Positions 24,763-32,780 of a stretch of DNA of 46,332 nt are shown here, piece after piece (the stretch's first letter is position 1; every line of letters begins with the position of its first letter). Under the pieces are notes generated by a model. The model was not told the DNA's origin, did not search any database, and worked only from the letters and a program-made list of their open reading frames with translations. The DNA is taken from the NCBI GenBank assembly GCA_964353255.1, contig CAYGVJ010000021.1, forward strand, positions 1 to 46,332, given 5' to 3'. The DNA is from VFZS01 sp964353255. Lineage in GTDB: Bacteria > Acidobacteriota > Terriglobia > Bryobacterales > Bryobacteraceae. Position numbers and translations under genes: made by a program.

Positions 24763-25452
24763 TCACCCCTGCCCGTAGTAGGCGCCGCGGCCGTGCTTGC
24801 GGTGGAAATGCTTGTCCAGCAGCGCGCGGGAGACCGGCCGGGCCTCCGGGTTCGCCGCCAGGGTCAGCAGCGCCACGAGCGCCACTTCCTCTAGCAGCAC
24901 CGCGTTGTGCGCTGCCTCGGAGGCGGTTTTTCCCCAGCAGAACGGCCCATGGCTGGCCACCAGCACGGCCGGCATCTCCAGCGGAGAGACGCCCGCCAGG
25001 CGGCGCACGATGATGTGCCCGGTGCTGGCCTCGTAATCCGACTCTATCTCCTCGGGCGTCAGCGGCTCGGTCACAGGGACGGCGCCGTGGAAGTAATCCG
25101 CGTGGGTGGTGCCCAGACAGGGAATCTCGCGCTCTGCCTGCGCCCAGGCCGTCGCGTAGCGGGAGTGGGTGTGGGCCACGCCGCCGATCTCGGGGAAGGC
25201 GCGATAGAGAACCAAGTGCGTCGGCAGATCCGAGGAAGGGCGCAGCTTGCCCTCGACCGCTCTGCCTTCGAGGTCCACTACGACCAGGTCCACCGGCTTC
25301 ATCGTCTAGTACGGCACGCCGCTGGGCTTGATGACTACGAGCCCCTCGTCCCGCGCAATCCCGCTCGCGTTTCCGAAGGTGTAAAGCACCAGCCCGCGGC
25401 GGACCAGTTCGAGGTTCGCCTCCAAAACCTCTTCGCGCAGCGCCTCGAGCAT
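24763..25452 (-). pseudogene. araD: L-ribulose-5-phosphate 4-epimerase AraD with an in-frame amber codon
   Basis: AraD converts L-ribulose 5-phosphate to D-xylulose 5-phosphate. From ATG 25452 the frame gives MLEALREEVLEANLELV, then TFGNASGIARDEGLVVIKPS and GVPY, followed by TAG at codon 49 (25306-25308). It continues in the same frame TMKPVDLVVVDLEGRAVEGK, GGVAHTHSRYATAWAQ (metal His pair) to a normal end. Total 229 codons, the family length. Where family members have Asp/Glu after GVPY, this gene has TAG. An internal ATG (25302) could restart a 179-residue protein lacking the GNAS phosphate site. ATG 25452 overlaps the araB stop as TAATG, so the start is real. Sequencing error, recent mutation or readthrough all remain possible. 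Confidence 0.88.
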
Positions 25453-27035
25453 TACGCCGTTCCCCGCACTTCGGCGGCGACCAGCCGCAACACAGGCAGC
25501 ACGTCACCCGCGGCCACCGGCGCGGCGCCGGCCTTCCCGAGGCCGAAGTACAGCTTCTTGTAGAGCGGGTAGAGCCGCTCGTAGACCTCGGCCTCGGCGG
25601 GCTCCGGAGCCACGGTGCGGAACTTCGGGCACAGGGCGTCCTGCGCCTCCTCGATGGTCTTGAAGGTGCCGGCGGCCAGAAAGGCGAAGATGGCCGAACC
25701 CAGGCTGGTCACTTCGCTCTGCGGGACCAGCACCGGCTTGTTGAGGACGTTGGCGTAGATGCGGTTTAGCACCTCGTTCTTCTGGGGCACGCCGCCGCCG
25801 TTGATCACGCGCCGTATAGGCACGCCGTATTCTTCCATGCGCTCCAGGATCACCCGCGTGTGGAAGGCCGTGCCTTCGATGGCCGCGAAGAGTTCGTCCT
25901 GCGCCGTGTGGGTGAGCTTCCACCCCAGGGTGACGCCGCCCAGCTCGGGGTTGACCAGAACTGTCCGGTCGCCGTTGTCCCAGGTGAGCCGCAGCAGCCC
26001 CGTCTGGCCGGCCCGGTACCGCTCGAGCCCTTGCGAGAGCGCCGCCACCCTCGCTCCGGCGCGCCGGGCGATGGCCTCGAAAATGTCGCCGGTGGCCGAG
26101 AGCCCGGCTTCCACCCCGGTCAGCTTCGGGTGAATGGATCCCTGCACCACGCCGCACACCCCGGGTATGAGCCGGACGTTCTCCCCGATCGCCATGATGC
26201 AGGTCGAGGTTCCGATGACATTGACTACGTCGCCCTGGCGGACGCCTGCGCCTATGGCGTCCCAGTGGGCATCGAAGGCGCCCACCGGGATGGGGATGCC
26301 CGCTTTGAGTCCCAGTCTGAGGGCCCGCTCCGGCGTGAGCCGGCCGGCGAGCTGGTCCGAGGTGGCGTAGCGGCCCTGCAATTTCGCCCGCACGCCCTTC
26401 AGCAGCGGATCGACGGCCGCCAGGAACTCCTCCGGGGGCAGCCCGCCCAGCGCGGCGTTCCACATCCACTTGTGGCCCATGGCGCAGACCGAGCGCGGCA
26501 CCCGCGCCGGGTCGGTTATGCCGCACAACACCGCGGCCACCATGTCGCAGTGCTCGAGCGCAGTGACCATCCGCGCCGGCTTGTCCGGGTTGTGGCGCAG
26601 CCAGTGCAGCAGCTTCGAGAACCCCCACTCGGAGGAATACACGCCGCCGCACCACTCGATGTTCTCCAGTTTCAGCCGGTGCGCGGTCTCAGTGATCAGG
26701 GCCGCCTCGCGCCAGGCCCGGTGGTCGCACCAGAGATAGTAGTCGTCCAAAGGCTCCAGACCCTGGCTCACCGGCAGCACGCTGGAGCCCGTGGTGTCGA
26801 GCGCGATGGCCGCGATCTGCTCTCCGGCGACCCCAGCGGCCCCCAGAGCCTTTTCCGTGGCTTCCGCGAGCGCTCGCATGTGGTCCGCATGGCTCTGCGT
26901 GGCGTGGTCGGGATCCTCCTTCTTGCGGTGCAGCGGATACTCGGCCACGCCCGAGCCGAGGCGTCCCCGCCGGCTGTCAACGATAGAAACCCGGACGCTG
27001 AGCGTGCCGAAGTCCACTCCCGCCACAACGCTCAT
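25452..27035 (-). CDS. araB: Ribulokinase AraB (FGGY family)
   Basis: AraB phosphorylates L-ribulose to L-ribulose 5-phosphate with ATP. The 527-residue protein begins MSVVAGVDFGTLSVRVSIVD (the FGGY phosphate-1 loop), carries AIALDTTGSSVLPVS (phosphate-2 region) and AFDAHWDAIGAGV with the catalytic Asp of the family. Near the C-terminus it has RRVINGGGVPQKNEVLNRIY (adenosine motif). WCDHRAWREAALIT and GHKWMWNAALGGLPPEEF are typical of ribulokinase rather than xylulokinase. AGGAGAT, overlapping the upstream stop, lies just before ATG 27035. The gene sits between the isomerase (9-bp gap) and araD (TAATG overlap). Confidence 0.93.
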   Translation of the reverse strand: MSVVAGVDFGTLSVRVSIVDSRRGRLGSGVAEYPLHRKKEDPDHATQSHADHMRALAEATEKALGAAGVAGEQIAAIALDTTGSSVLPVSQGLEPLDDYYLWCDHRAWREAALITETAHRLKLENIEWCGGVYSSEWGFSKLLHWLRHNPDKPARMVTALEHCDMVAAVLCGITDPARVPRSVCAMGHKWMWNAALGGLPPEEFLAAVDPLLKGVRAKLQGRYATSDQLAGRLTPERALRLGLKAGIPIPVGAFDAHWDAIGAGVRQGDVVNVIGTSTCIMAIGENVRLIPGVCGVVQGSIHPKLTGVEAGLSATGDIFEAIARRAGARVAALSQGLERYRAGQTGLLRLTWDNGDRTVLVNPELGGVTLGWKLTHTAQDELFAAIEGTAFHTRVILERMEEYGVPIRRVINGGGVPQKNEVLNRIYANVLNKPVLVPQSEVTSLGSAIFAFLAAGTFKTIEEAQDALCPKFRTVAPEPAEAEVYERLYPLYKKLYFGLGKAGAAPVAAGDVLPVLRLVAAEVRGTA

Positions 27036-27044
27036 GGTGATCTC

Positions 27045-28454
27045 CTATCTGTGCCAGTACATCTCCCAGCCCAGGTACTTGGTGGCAGCCTCGTAAACCG
27101 CCGCCGCGCTCTGGCTCAAGTTGGCCGCCACGTGATGCTCGAAGCCGCATTCGCAGATGTAACGCAGCAGCTCCTGGAGCCGCGGGATCTCGACCACGCC
27201 CGCGCCGCCAAAGGTCTCCAGCGGATCCTCGGTGAAGACGCCCTCGCCGACGTAGCCGCGGATGCGGCCGCTGAGGTCGCTGGTCGAGAACCGCGCATAG
27301 GTCATCGGGCCGGCCTTCACGCGGCCCACGCAGGTGCCATAGCTGTTCAGTTTGCCCACCGAGCCCGCGATGATCTCCTGGAAATCCATCCGCACCTTCG
27401 CGAAGAAGTGCCTGGGCAGGTTGCTGCAATGGAAGCAAACCGCCTTGTCGGGGTCGTTGCCGTAGTTGTTGTTCCAGTCCAGCAGGGCGCTGGGCGTCTC
27501 GGAGGCCAGCCGCAGCGCGTGCATGGCGATGGCGCCGGGAACGTCCACCTCGCAGGCGCTGGACATCAGGCGGTCGCTCATCATGCTCATCACCGTGCAG
27601 GGCACCACGCCGAAGTACTCCTCCATCGAGGTCCAGCACTGCACGGCGCTGATCGTCAGGCCGGCTTCCCGCATCCAGTCGTCGATGACCGCCCCCAGCT
27701 TGGCCATCTTCAGCAGCGCCGCCGCGGGCACTTCCGGCGTCGGGACGTACTGCTCGATCTGTCGGCGCTTCTCGCGCGCCGCCGGGTCGTCGTCTTTCAT
27801 CCGCGAGATGCGCCCGAAGATCTCCGAAAGGTCGATCGGCTCGATGGTGATGCCGGCGGCCTCCAGGATCTTCTCGCTGAAGCGGACCGTGTTGAACGCC
27901 GCCGGCCGGGCGCCAATAGCGCCGACGCGCAGGCGGCGCAGGCCGTTGGCCACGCGGCAGACCGCGGCGAACCATGCAAGGTCGTGCGCGAATTCCGGCG
28001 AGCCGGGCGCCTCGGTGTGCAGCGTAGTGAGCGAGCAGGGAATGCGGTACTGCTGGAGATTGTTGCAGGCGCTCATCTTGCCGCAGAAGCTGTCCCGGCG
28101 GTCCGCGATAGTCATCCGGGCGGCGCTGTCGGGGAAGGCGTGAATCAGCACCGGAACGTTGAGGTCCGCCAGGCGCAGCGTCTCCGCCACGGCCCGCTCG
28201 TCACCGAAGTTGGGCAGCGTGACGATGACGCCGTCGATGGCGCCTTGGCGGGCACGAAACAGGTCGGCGCACTGCTGCGCCTCCGCGCGCGTCTCCACTG
28301 CGCCGTGCTTGCTCTGCTCGGGAGTCAGGCAGACCGCCTCGCATCCCGCACTCTCCAGCGTCGCGATCATCTCCTCGCGGCCGCTCTTGGCCAGATGACC
28401 GGGGAAGAACCCCCGGTTCCCGACGATCAATCCGAACGTCATTTTCCTTTGCAT
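27045..28454 (-). CDS. L-fucose/L-arabinose isomerase-family aldose isomerase (likely L-arabinose isomerase)
   Basis: The 469-residue protein belongs to the FucI/AraA-like isomerase superfamily: GLIVGNRGFFPGHLAKSGRE opens a Rossmann-like domain, and GVIVTLPNFGDERAVAETLR and the C-terminal VGKLNSYGTCVGRVKAGPMT are family features. It is not the canonical AraA sequence type. Lying directly upstream of araB and araD, it is probably the enzyme that makes L-ribulose from L-arabinose; another aldose substrate is possible. ATG 28454 is chosen because AGGAGG (28462-28467) lies 7 nt upstream; an in-frame ATG at 28496 would overlap the symporter gene. Gap to the symporter is 25 bp. Confidence 0.83.
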   Translation of the reverse strand: MQRKMTFGLIVGNRGFFPGHLAKSGREEMIATLESAGCEAVCLTPEQSKHGAVETRAEAQQCADLFRARQGAIDGVIVTLPNFGDERAVAETLRLADLNVPVLIHAFPDSAARMTIADRRDSFCGKMSACNNLQQYRIPCSLTTLHTEAPGSPEFAHDLAWFAAVCRVANGLRRLRVGAIGARPAAFNTVRFSEKILEAAGITIEPIDLSEIFGRISRMKDDDPAAREKRRQIEQYVPTPEVPAAALLKMAKLGAVIDDWMREAGLTISAVQCWTSMEEYFGVVPCTVMSMMSDRLMSSACEVDVPGAIAMHALRLASETPSALLDWNNNYGNDPDKAVCFHCSNLPRHFFAKVRMDFQEIIAGSVGKLNSYGTCVGRVKAGPMTYARFSTSDLSGRIRGYVGEGVFTEDPLETFGGAGVVEIPRLQELLRYICECGFEHHVAANLSQSAAAVYEAATKYLGWEMYWHR

Positions 28455-28479
28455 GTGAGCGCCTCCTGTAACGCACCCC

Positions 28480-30195
28480 TTACCAAAAGATGACATTGAA
28501 GACCACGAACACCGCGGCGACCACCCCGGCCCAGAATATCGGGCGTTTGTAGATGGGCAGGTGCCCTTCCGAAGGCACCTCTGTGCAGCCGTAGACCAGG
28601 CCCACCAGCCGTTTCTCCTCCACCGGCCGGGTCAGCAGGCTGACCACCACGGTGACCACTACGCACACAATCCAGCACCACAGCGCGCGGTACATGTTCT
28701 CGGCCATGTCCTTGGCGTTGGGCGACAGCGCAATGATCCCCAGGGCGCTGTGGTCGAGCTTGACCCACACGAACATGACGATCGAAGAAACGGTGCCGCA
28801 GAGCAGACCCCAGAAGCCGCCCGCCGGCGTCACCCGCTTCCACAGCATCCCCAGCAGCACCGTGCCGAACAGCGGCGCGATGAAGAAGCTGAACAGCGCC
28901 TGGACGTAGTCCATGATGCTCTTGAACTGCATCACCAAGTACGCCGTGCCGATGCTCACCAGCACGCCCAGGATGGTGCACCAGCGCCCCATCCGGACGT
29001 AATGGGCGTCGCTCGCGTCCTTCTTAATCAGCGCCCGGTAGATGTCGTAGGTCCACACCGTGGTGAAGGCGCTGACGTTGCCCGCCATTCCCGACATGAA
29101 GCCCGCGATCAGCGCGGTGATGCCCAGCCCCAGCAGTCCCGGCCCGCAGTAGCGCGCCAGCATCAGGGGCAGCACTTCGTTGTAACTATGCCCGCCCTCG
29201 GCGACGGCGACGCCTTCGCCCACCAGTTTGAACGGCAGCAGGCCCAGGCCCAGCAGCCCCGGCAGAATAACGATGAAGGGCACCATCATCTTGAACGTCG
29301 CGCCGATGATGGGCGCCATCTTGGCCGCGCGCAGGTCCTTGGCCGCCAGCACGCGCTGCACCACCAGGAAGTCCGTCGTCCAGTAGCCGAAGGAGATCAC
29401 CCAGCCCAGCCCCAGCACGATCCCCGTCCAGTGTATGCCCATGGGATTGTCCGTGAACGACCCCATGGTTCTCCACAGGTGGGTGTAGTCCTGCCCCGCC
29501 AGATTTTGGGCGATGCGCGCCTGCAAGCCGCTCCAACCCCCGGCCTCGATCAGCCCCAGGATCGGGATCAGCAACGCGCCCAGCCAGATGAGCATGAACT
29601 GGAGCACCTCGTTGAAGATGGCCGAGCGCAAGCCCCCCAGCGCCACGTACACTGCCACGGTCAGCGAGGAGACCCAGATGCTGAAATTGATGTCCCAGCC
29701 CAGAACCACCTTCATGACCAGGGCCATCGCGTACATGTTGATGCCGCTCATCAGCACGGTCATGAAGCCGAAAGAAATGGCGGCCAAGGCGCGGCTCCGC
29801 TCGTCGTAGCGCAGCTTCAGGTACCCGGGAACGGAGTGGGTCTTAGAGATGTAGTAGAAGGGCATCATTACGACGCCCAGAAACAGCATCGCCGGGATGG
29901 CCCCGATCCAGTACCAGTGGGTGGCCAGAATGCCGTACTGATAAGAAGCGGCCGCCCAGCCCATCAGCTCCAGCGATCCCAGGTTGGCCGACAGGAAGCT
30001 CAAACCCGCAATCCAGGCCGTCATCTCCCGCCCGGCCAGGAAGAAGTCTTCTCCGGTCCGGGCCAGCCTCCGGAGATAGAAGCCGATGCCGAGCACCGCC
30101 GCGAAGTACGCCACGATGATGGTCAGGTCAACGCCGCCTAAGGCGATCAGCCGGCTGGAGGCCGGGGCGAGCCAATAGCAGAGTAACTGGGGCAT
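28480..30195 (-). CDS. Sodium:solute symporter (SSS family), probable sugar importer
   Basis: The 571-residue inner-membrane protein has about 14 hydrophobic helices and the SSS signature region GYWTTDFLVVQRVLAAKDLR. Motifs such as DFFLAGREMTAWIAGLSFLS and VYVALGGLRSAIFNEVLQFM match SGLT/SglS-like sugar transporters. It lies between the GH27 glycosidase and the isomerase on the same strand. The expected substrate is therefore L-arabinose, brought in with Na+. The C-terminal helix (FWAGVVAAVFVVFNVIFW) is complete. Confidence 0.92.
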   Translation of the reverse strand: MPQLLCYWLAPASSRLIALGGVDLTIIVAYFAAVLGIGFYLRRLARTGEDFFLAGREMTAWIAGLSFLSANLGSLELMGWAAASYQYGILATHWYWIGAIPAMLFLGVVMMPFYYISKTHSVPGYLKLRYDERSRALAAISFGFMTVLMSGINMYAMALVMKVVLGWDINFSIWVSSLTVAVYVALGGLRSAIFNEVLQFMLIWLGALLIPILGLIEAGGWSGLQARIAQNLAGQDYTHLWRTMGSFTDNPMGIHWTGIVLGLGWVISFGYWTTDFLVVQRVLAAKDLRAAKMAPIIGATFKMMVPFIVILPGLLGLGLLPFKLVGEGVAVAEGGHSYNEVLPLMLARYCGPGLLGLGITALIAGFMSGMAGNVSAFTTVWTYDIYRALIKKDASDAHYVRMGRWCTILGVLVSIGTAYLVMQFKSIMDYVQALFSFFIAPLFGTVLLGMLWKRVTPAGGFWGLLCGTVSSIVMFVWVKLDHSALGIIALSPNAKDMAENMYRALWCWIVCVVVTVVVSLLTRPVEEKRLVGLVYGCTEVPSEGHLPIYKRPIFWAGVVAAVFVVFNVIFW

Positions 30196-30229
30196 GAGGT
30201 CTACCGTTGGATAGTAAGCTCCATGGCTT

Positions 30230-30241
30230 GGTTATGTAACC
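30230..30241. promoter_or_regulatory. GGTTATGTAACC dyad at the end of the GH27 gene
   Basis: A 12-bp sequence with 5-bp perfect arms overlaps the GH27 stop codon and lies 35 bp upstream of the symporter start. The two-base centre makes it a protein-binding dyad rather than a hairpin. No function is assigned. Confidence 0.25.
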
Positions 30242-31602
30242 GGGGTTAAGCGGTAGAAGCCCGCGCTGTGCGGTTTGATCCGAAACGCGCGGCCTCCTGA
30301 AACGATTCCCAGGTTCTTTTTCTCCCACAGATCTCGAAGCGCGCACCTGGAGGGCAGGCCGAGCTCCGAAAAGTCCACCCGAATCTCCTCCTCGCCGCTG
30401 TCGCCGATATGAAACAGCGCCAGGTAGCGCGCCTTCGCGCCCGCCGGCTCGGCCACCCAGGCCACTTGGTTGCCGCGGGCGAACAGCTCGCGGCTGCGGG
30501 TGGCCCTCTGGTTGACGGCGAGGACCTCCGCGTTAGTCAGCAGGGACAGCGTCCAGGCATCGTTGCTGGGCAGATGCCCGCCGAACATCAAGGGTGAGCG
30601 CGCCACCGACCACAGCGTCATCAGCGTCCGTTGCTCGTCGCGGGTGAGCAGCGTCATCCGGTCAACGCCGCGCTCGGCGCGGATGCCGATATGACCCAGG
30701 GGCAGCATGTCGGCGTCCGGCCACGCTCCGGGGCGCGCGTGCTCCGCCCACGGCGGCAGCAGCGTGAACTGCCTCTTCAAGTCCCGCCAGCGGTCCCAGA
30801 AATCCCCCGAGATGCGCCACGTCTGGGCAAACTCGGAGAGATGCGCGACGCGCGCCACCTCCACCGGGCCGGGGGAGAGGCTCAACACGATGGGCCGCCC
30901 GGTTTTCCGAATGGCGCGGGAGAGGGCCGCGATCTCCCCGGCGTGATAGGGGTCCAGCATGTTGTCCGCCTTGATGAAGTCCACGCCCCATTCCGCGTAC
31001 AGCTTGAGGATCGAGTCGTAGTAGTCCTGGGCGCCGGGGCGCGTCATCTCCAGGCCGAACATGTCGGTGTTCCACCCGCACACCGAGGTCTGGTCGGCGA
31101 TCTCCTGCGCCCGTGCCCGGCTGCCGAACACGGGCGTGTTGGCGCGCACCGCCTGCCGGGGGATCCCCCGCATAATGTGAATGCCGAACTTCAGACCCTT
31201 CGAGTGAACGTAATCGGCCAGCGGCTGGAAGCCCTTGCCGCCGGCGGCGGAGGGGAACCGGTTGACCGCCGGCGTCAGCCGGCCGTACTCATCCATGAGC
31301 AGCTCGGCGTTGGGGCGGTAGCCATGCGCCTTCGCCTGGGGCTCGTACCACTGGATGTCAACGACCACGTACCGCCAGCCGTAGCGCGCCAGGTGCCGGG
31401 CCATGTAGTCGGCATTGGCTTTGACTTTCGCTTCGGTGACGGTTGTGCCGAAGCAATCCCAACTGTTCCAGCCCATGGGCGGCGTGGGCGCTATCTCGCG
31501 GGAGGCGGGTTGAGCCGCCAGGCATGTGACCGCCAGCGTCGCCGCCAGAGCGGTTCTCAGGACCGGCCTCGTGGGTTCGTTCTTTGTCAACTGCAATCTC
31601 AC
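30232..31602 (-). CDS. GH27 glycosidase, probable beta-L-arabinopyranosidase
   Basis: The 456-residue protein has a signal peptide (LRTALAATLAVTCLAAQPAS, after a short lead) and a GH27 (beta/alpha)8 barrel plus a C-terminal beta domain. MGWNSWDCFG (43-52) is the family opening. Asp213 in DFIKADNM is the expected nucleophile and Asp267 in WRISGDFWDRW the acid/base. Alpha-galactosidases have a second Asp in the (I/V)DDCW-type strand; this protein reads VVVD82-I83-QW. Ile at this place is known from the Geobacillus beta-L-arabinopyranosidase Abp. With the araBD genes downstream, L-arabinopyranose release is the best guess; alpha-galactosidase is the alternative. Start is GTG 31602, just after a TATTAT box (31607-31612). 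Confidence 0.85.
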   Translation of the reverse strand: MRLQLTKNEPTRPVLRTALAATLAVTCLAAQPASREIAPTPPMGWNSWDCFGTTVTEAKVKANADYMARHLARYGWRYVVVDIQWYEPQAKAHGYRPNAELLMDEYGRLTPAVNRFPSAAGGKGFQPLADYVHSKGLKFGIHIMRGIPRQAVRANTPVFGSRARAQEIADQTSVCGWNTDMFGLEMTRPGAQDYYDSILKLYAEWGVDFIKADNMLDPYHAGEIAALSRAIRKTGRPIVLSLSPGPVEVARVAHLSEFAQTWRISGDFWDRWRDLKRQFTLLPPWAEHARPGAWPDADMLPLGHIGIRAERGVDRMTLLTRDEQRTLMTLWSVARSPLMFGGHLPSNDAWTLSLLTNAEVLAVNQRATRSRELFARGNQVAWVAEPAGAKARYLALFHIGDSGEEEIRVDFSELGLPSRCALRDLWEKKNLGIVSGGRAFRIKPHSAGFYRLTPVT

Positions 31603-31638
31603 AGCATAATACGAACCGGGCGCGGACGCGAGGTGCGC

Positions 31639-31652
31639 TGCAAGCGGTTACA
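31639..31652. promoter_or_regulatory. LacI/GalR-family operator TGCAAGCGGTTACA
   Basis: This 14-mer fits the TGNAANCGNTTNCA pattern of LacI/GalR operators at every fixed position. It lies in the 111-bp gap between the LacI-type gene and the GH27 gene, about 27 bp upstream of the TATTAT box, near the -35 zone. A second core, AAACGATT, lies at 31657-31664. Binding here would repress the GH27-symporter-araBD run. Confidence 0.72.
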
Positions 31653-31713
31653 CCTCAAACGATTCTAGTCCGCCCCACCCGGAACCGTCAAGCGCTTCTG
31701 TTCCCCACCGCCC

Positions 31714-32736
31714 TCAGCGGTGCGTCCGGGTGGTTCCTGAGCCCGGGGCAGGCCCCGTCGATTCCCGCAGAACCAGCTCCGGGTCGATGACGATCTCACG
31801 CCCTGGGGGAGTCGCTTTGGCCGACTCCGGCACCAGAGCCTGGAAGACCAGGTGGCCGATATGATCCCGCGGGATGTGCACGGTCGTCAGCGGGGGACAA
31901 CTGAACTCCGACAACCTGATGTTGTCGAAGCCCGTCACCGAGACGTCCTCGGGCACCCGCAGGCCCTGGTCCCGCAGCTCGCGCAGCACGCCCACCGCCA
32001 TGAAGTCGTTGACGCAGATGATGGCCGTGGGCCTGAACCCCGAATCCAGAAGCTCGCGCGCCGCCTGGCGGCCGCCCTCCAGCCCGTCCTGGTGAGTGAC
32101 CGTGCGCCACTCCGTCTCCGGGGCGTATCGGGTGACGGTGGCGATGAAAGCCTTCTCGCGCTCGCTGGTTGGGCCGAGCGTCGAGTGGTGACCGACAAAG
32201 GCCAGCCGGCTGTGGCCCAGGTCATGCAAGTACTCCACAATTCGTTCGATGCCCCGCCGGTAGTTGACACGGATGTTGGTGATGTTTCGCCGCGGGGTGC
32301 CAACGTCATAGAACACGGTCGGAATCTTGCTCTGCGTCAGTTCGCGGATCAGGTCGGGATCCATCTCCGAGACGATGGCCGCCAGGCCCGCCACCCGCCG
32401 CCCGATCATGAGCCGAACGCTCCTGACCAGTTGCTCCGGCTGGTAGCCGGTGTGGGCCACCACGACTTCGTACCCGTGAGCGCGCGCGTCGGCCTCCAGC
32501 GCCCGGAAGATGTCGAAGAAGAACGGGTTCTCCAGGTTGGAGGCGATCATCCCCACCGTGCGGCTCTTGCCGCCGGCCAGGGTTCGGGCATGCAAGTTGG
32601 GGTGGTAGTTCAGCTCCGCCACCGCCTTGATCACCCGCGCGCGGGTCGCGCTTCTGACAACGTCGATGTTGTTCAAAACGCGGGACACGGTGGCCGTGGA
32701 AACCCCGGCCCGTTTGGCGACTTCTTCCAGGCTCAT
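31714..32736 (-). CDS. LacI/GalR-family transcriptional regulator
   Basis: The 340-residue protein starts with the helix-turn-helix and hinge (SLEEVAKRAGVSTATVSRVL, then HARTLAGG). A periplasmic-binding-protein-like sensor follows from about residue 60 (VGMIASNLENPFFFDIFRAL to PEDVSVTGFDNIRLSEF). ATG 32736 is the family start; the frame continues upstream but has no support. The TVSRVLNN recognition helix is typical of regulators that bind AANCGNTT cores, and such an operator stands right downstream of this gene. The sugar ligand is probably L-arabinose or an arabinoside, by context. Confidence 0.92.
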   Translation of the reverse strand: MSLEEVAKRAGVSTATVSRVLNNIDVVRSATRARVIKAVAELNYHPNLHARTLAGGKSRTVGMIASNLENPFFFDIFRALEADARAHGYEVVVAHTGYQPEQLVRSVRLMIGRRVAGLAAIVSEMDPDLIRELTQSKIPTVFYDVGTPRRNITNIRVNYRRGIERIVEYLHDLGHSRLAFVGHHSTLGPTSEREKAFIATVTRYAPETEWRTVTHQDGLEGGRQAARELLDSGFRPTAIICVNDFMAVGVLRELRDQGLRVPEDVSVTGFDNIRLSEFSCPPLTTVHIPRDHIGHLVFQALVPESAKATPPGREIVIDPELVLRESTGPAPGSGTTRTHR

Positions 32737-32780
32737 CCTGCTCTCTGATAACACACGCGAGGCGCCCTTAGCAACCCTGT

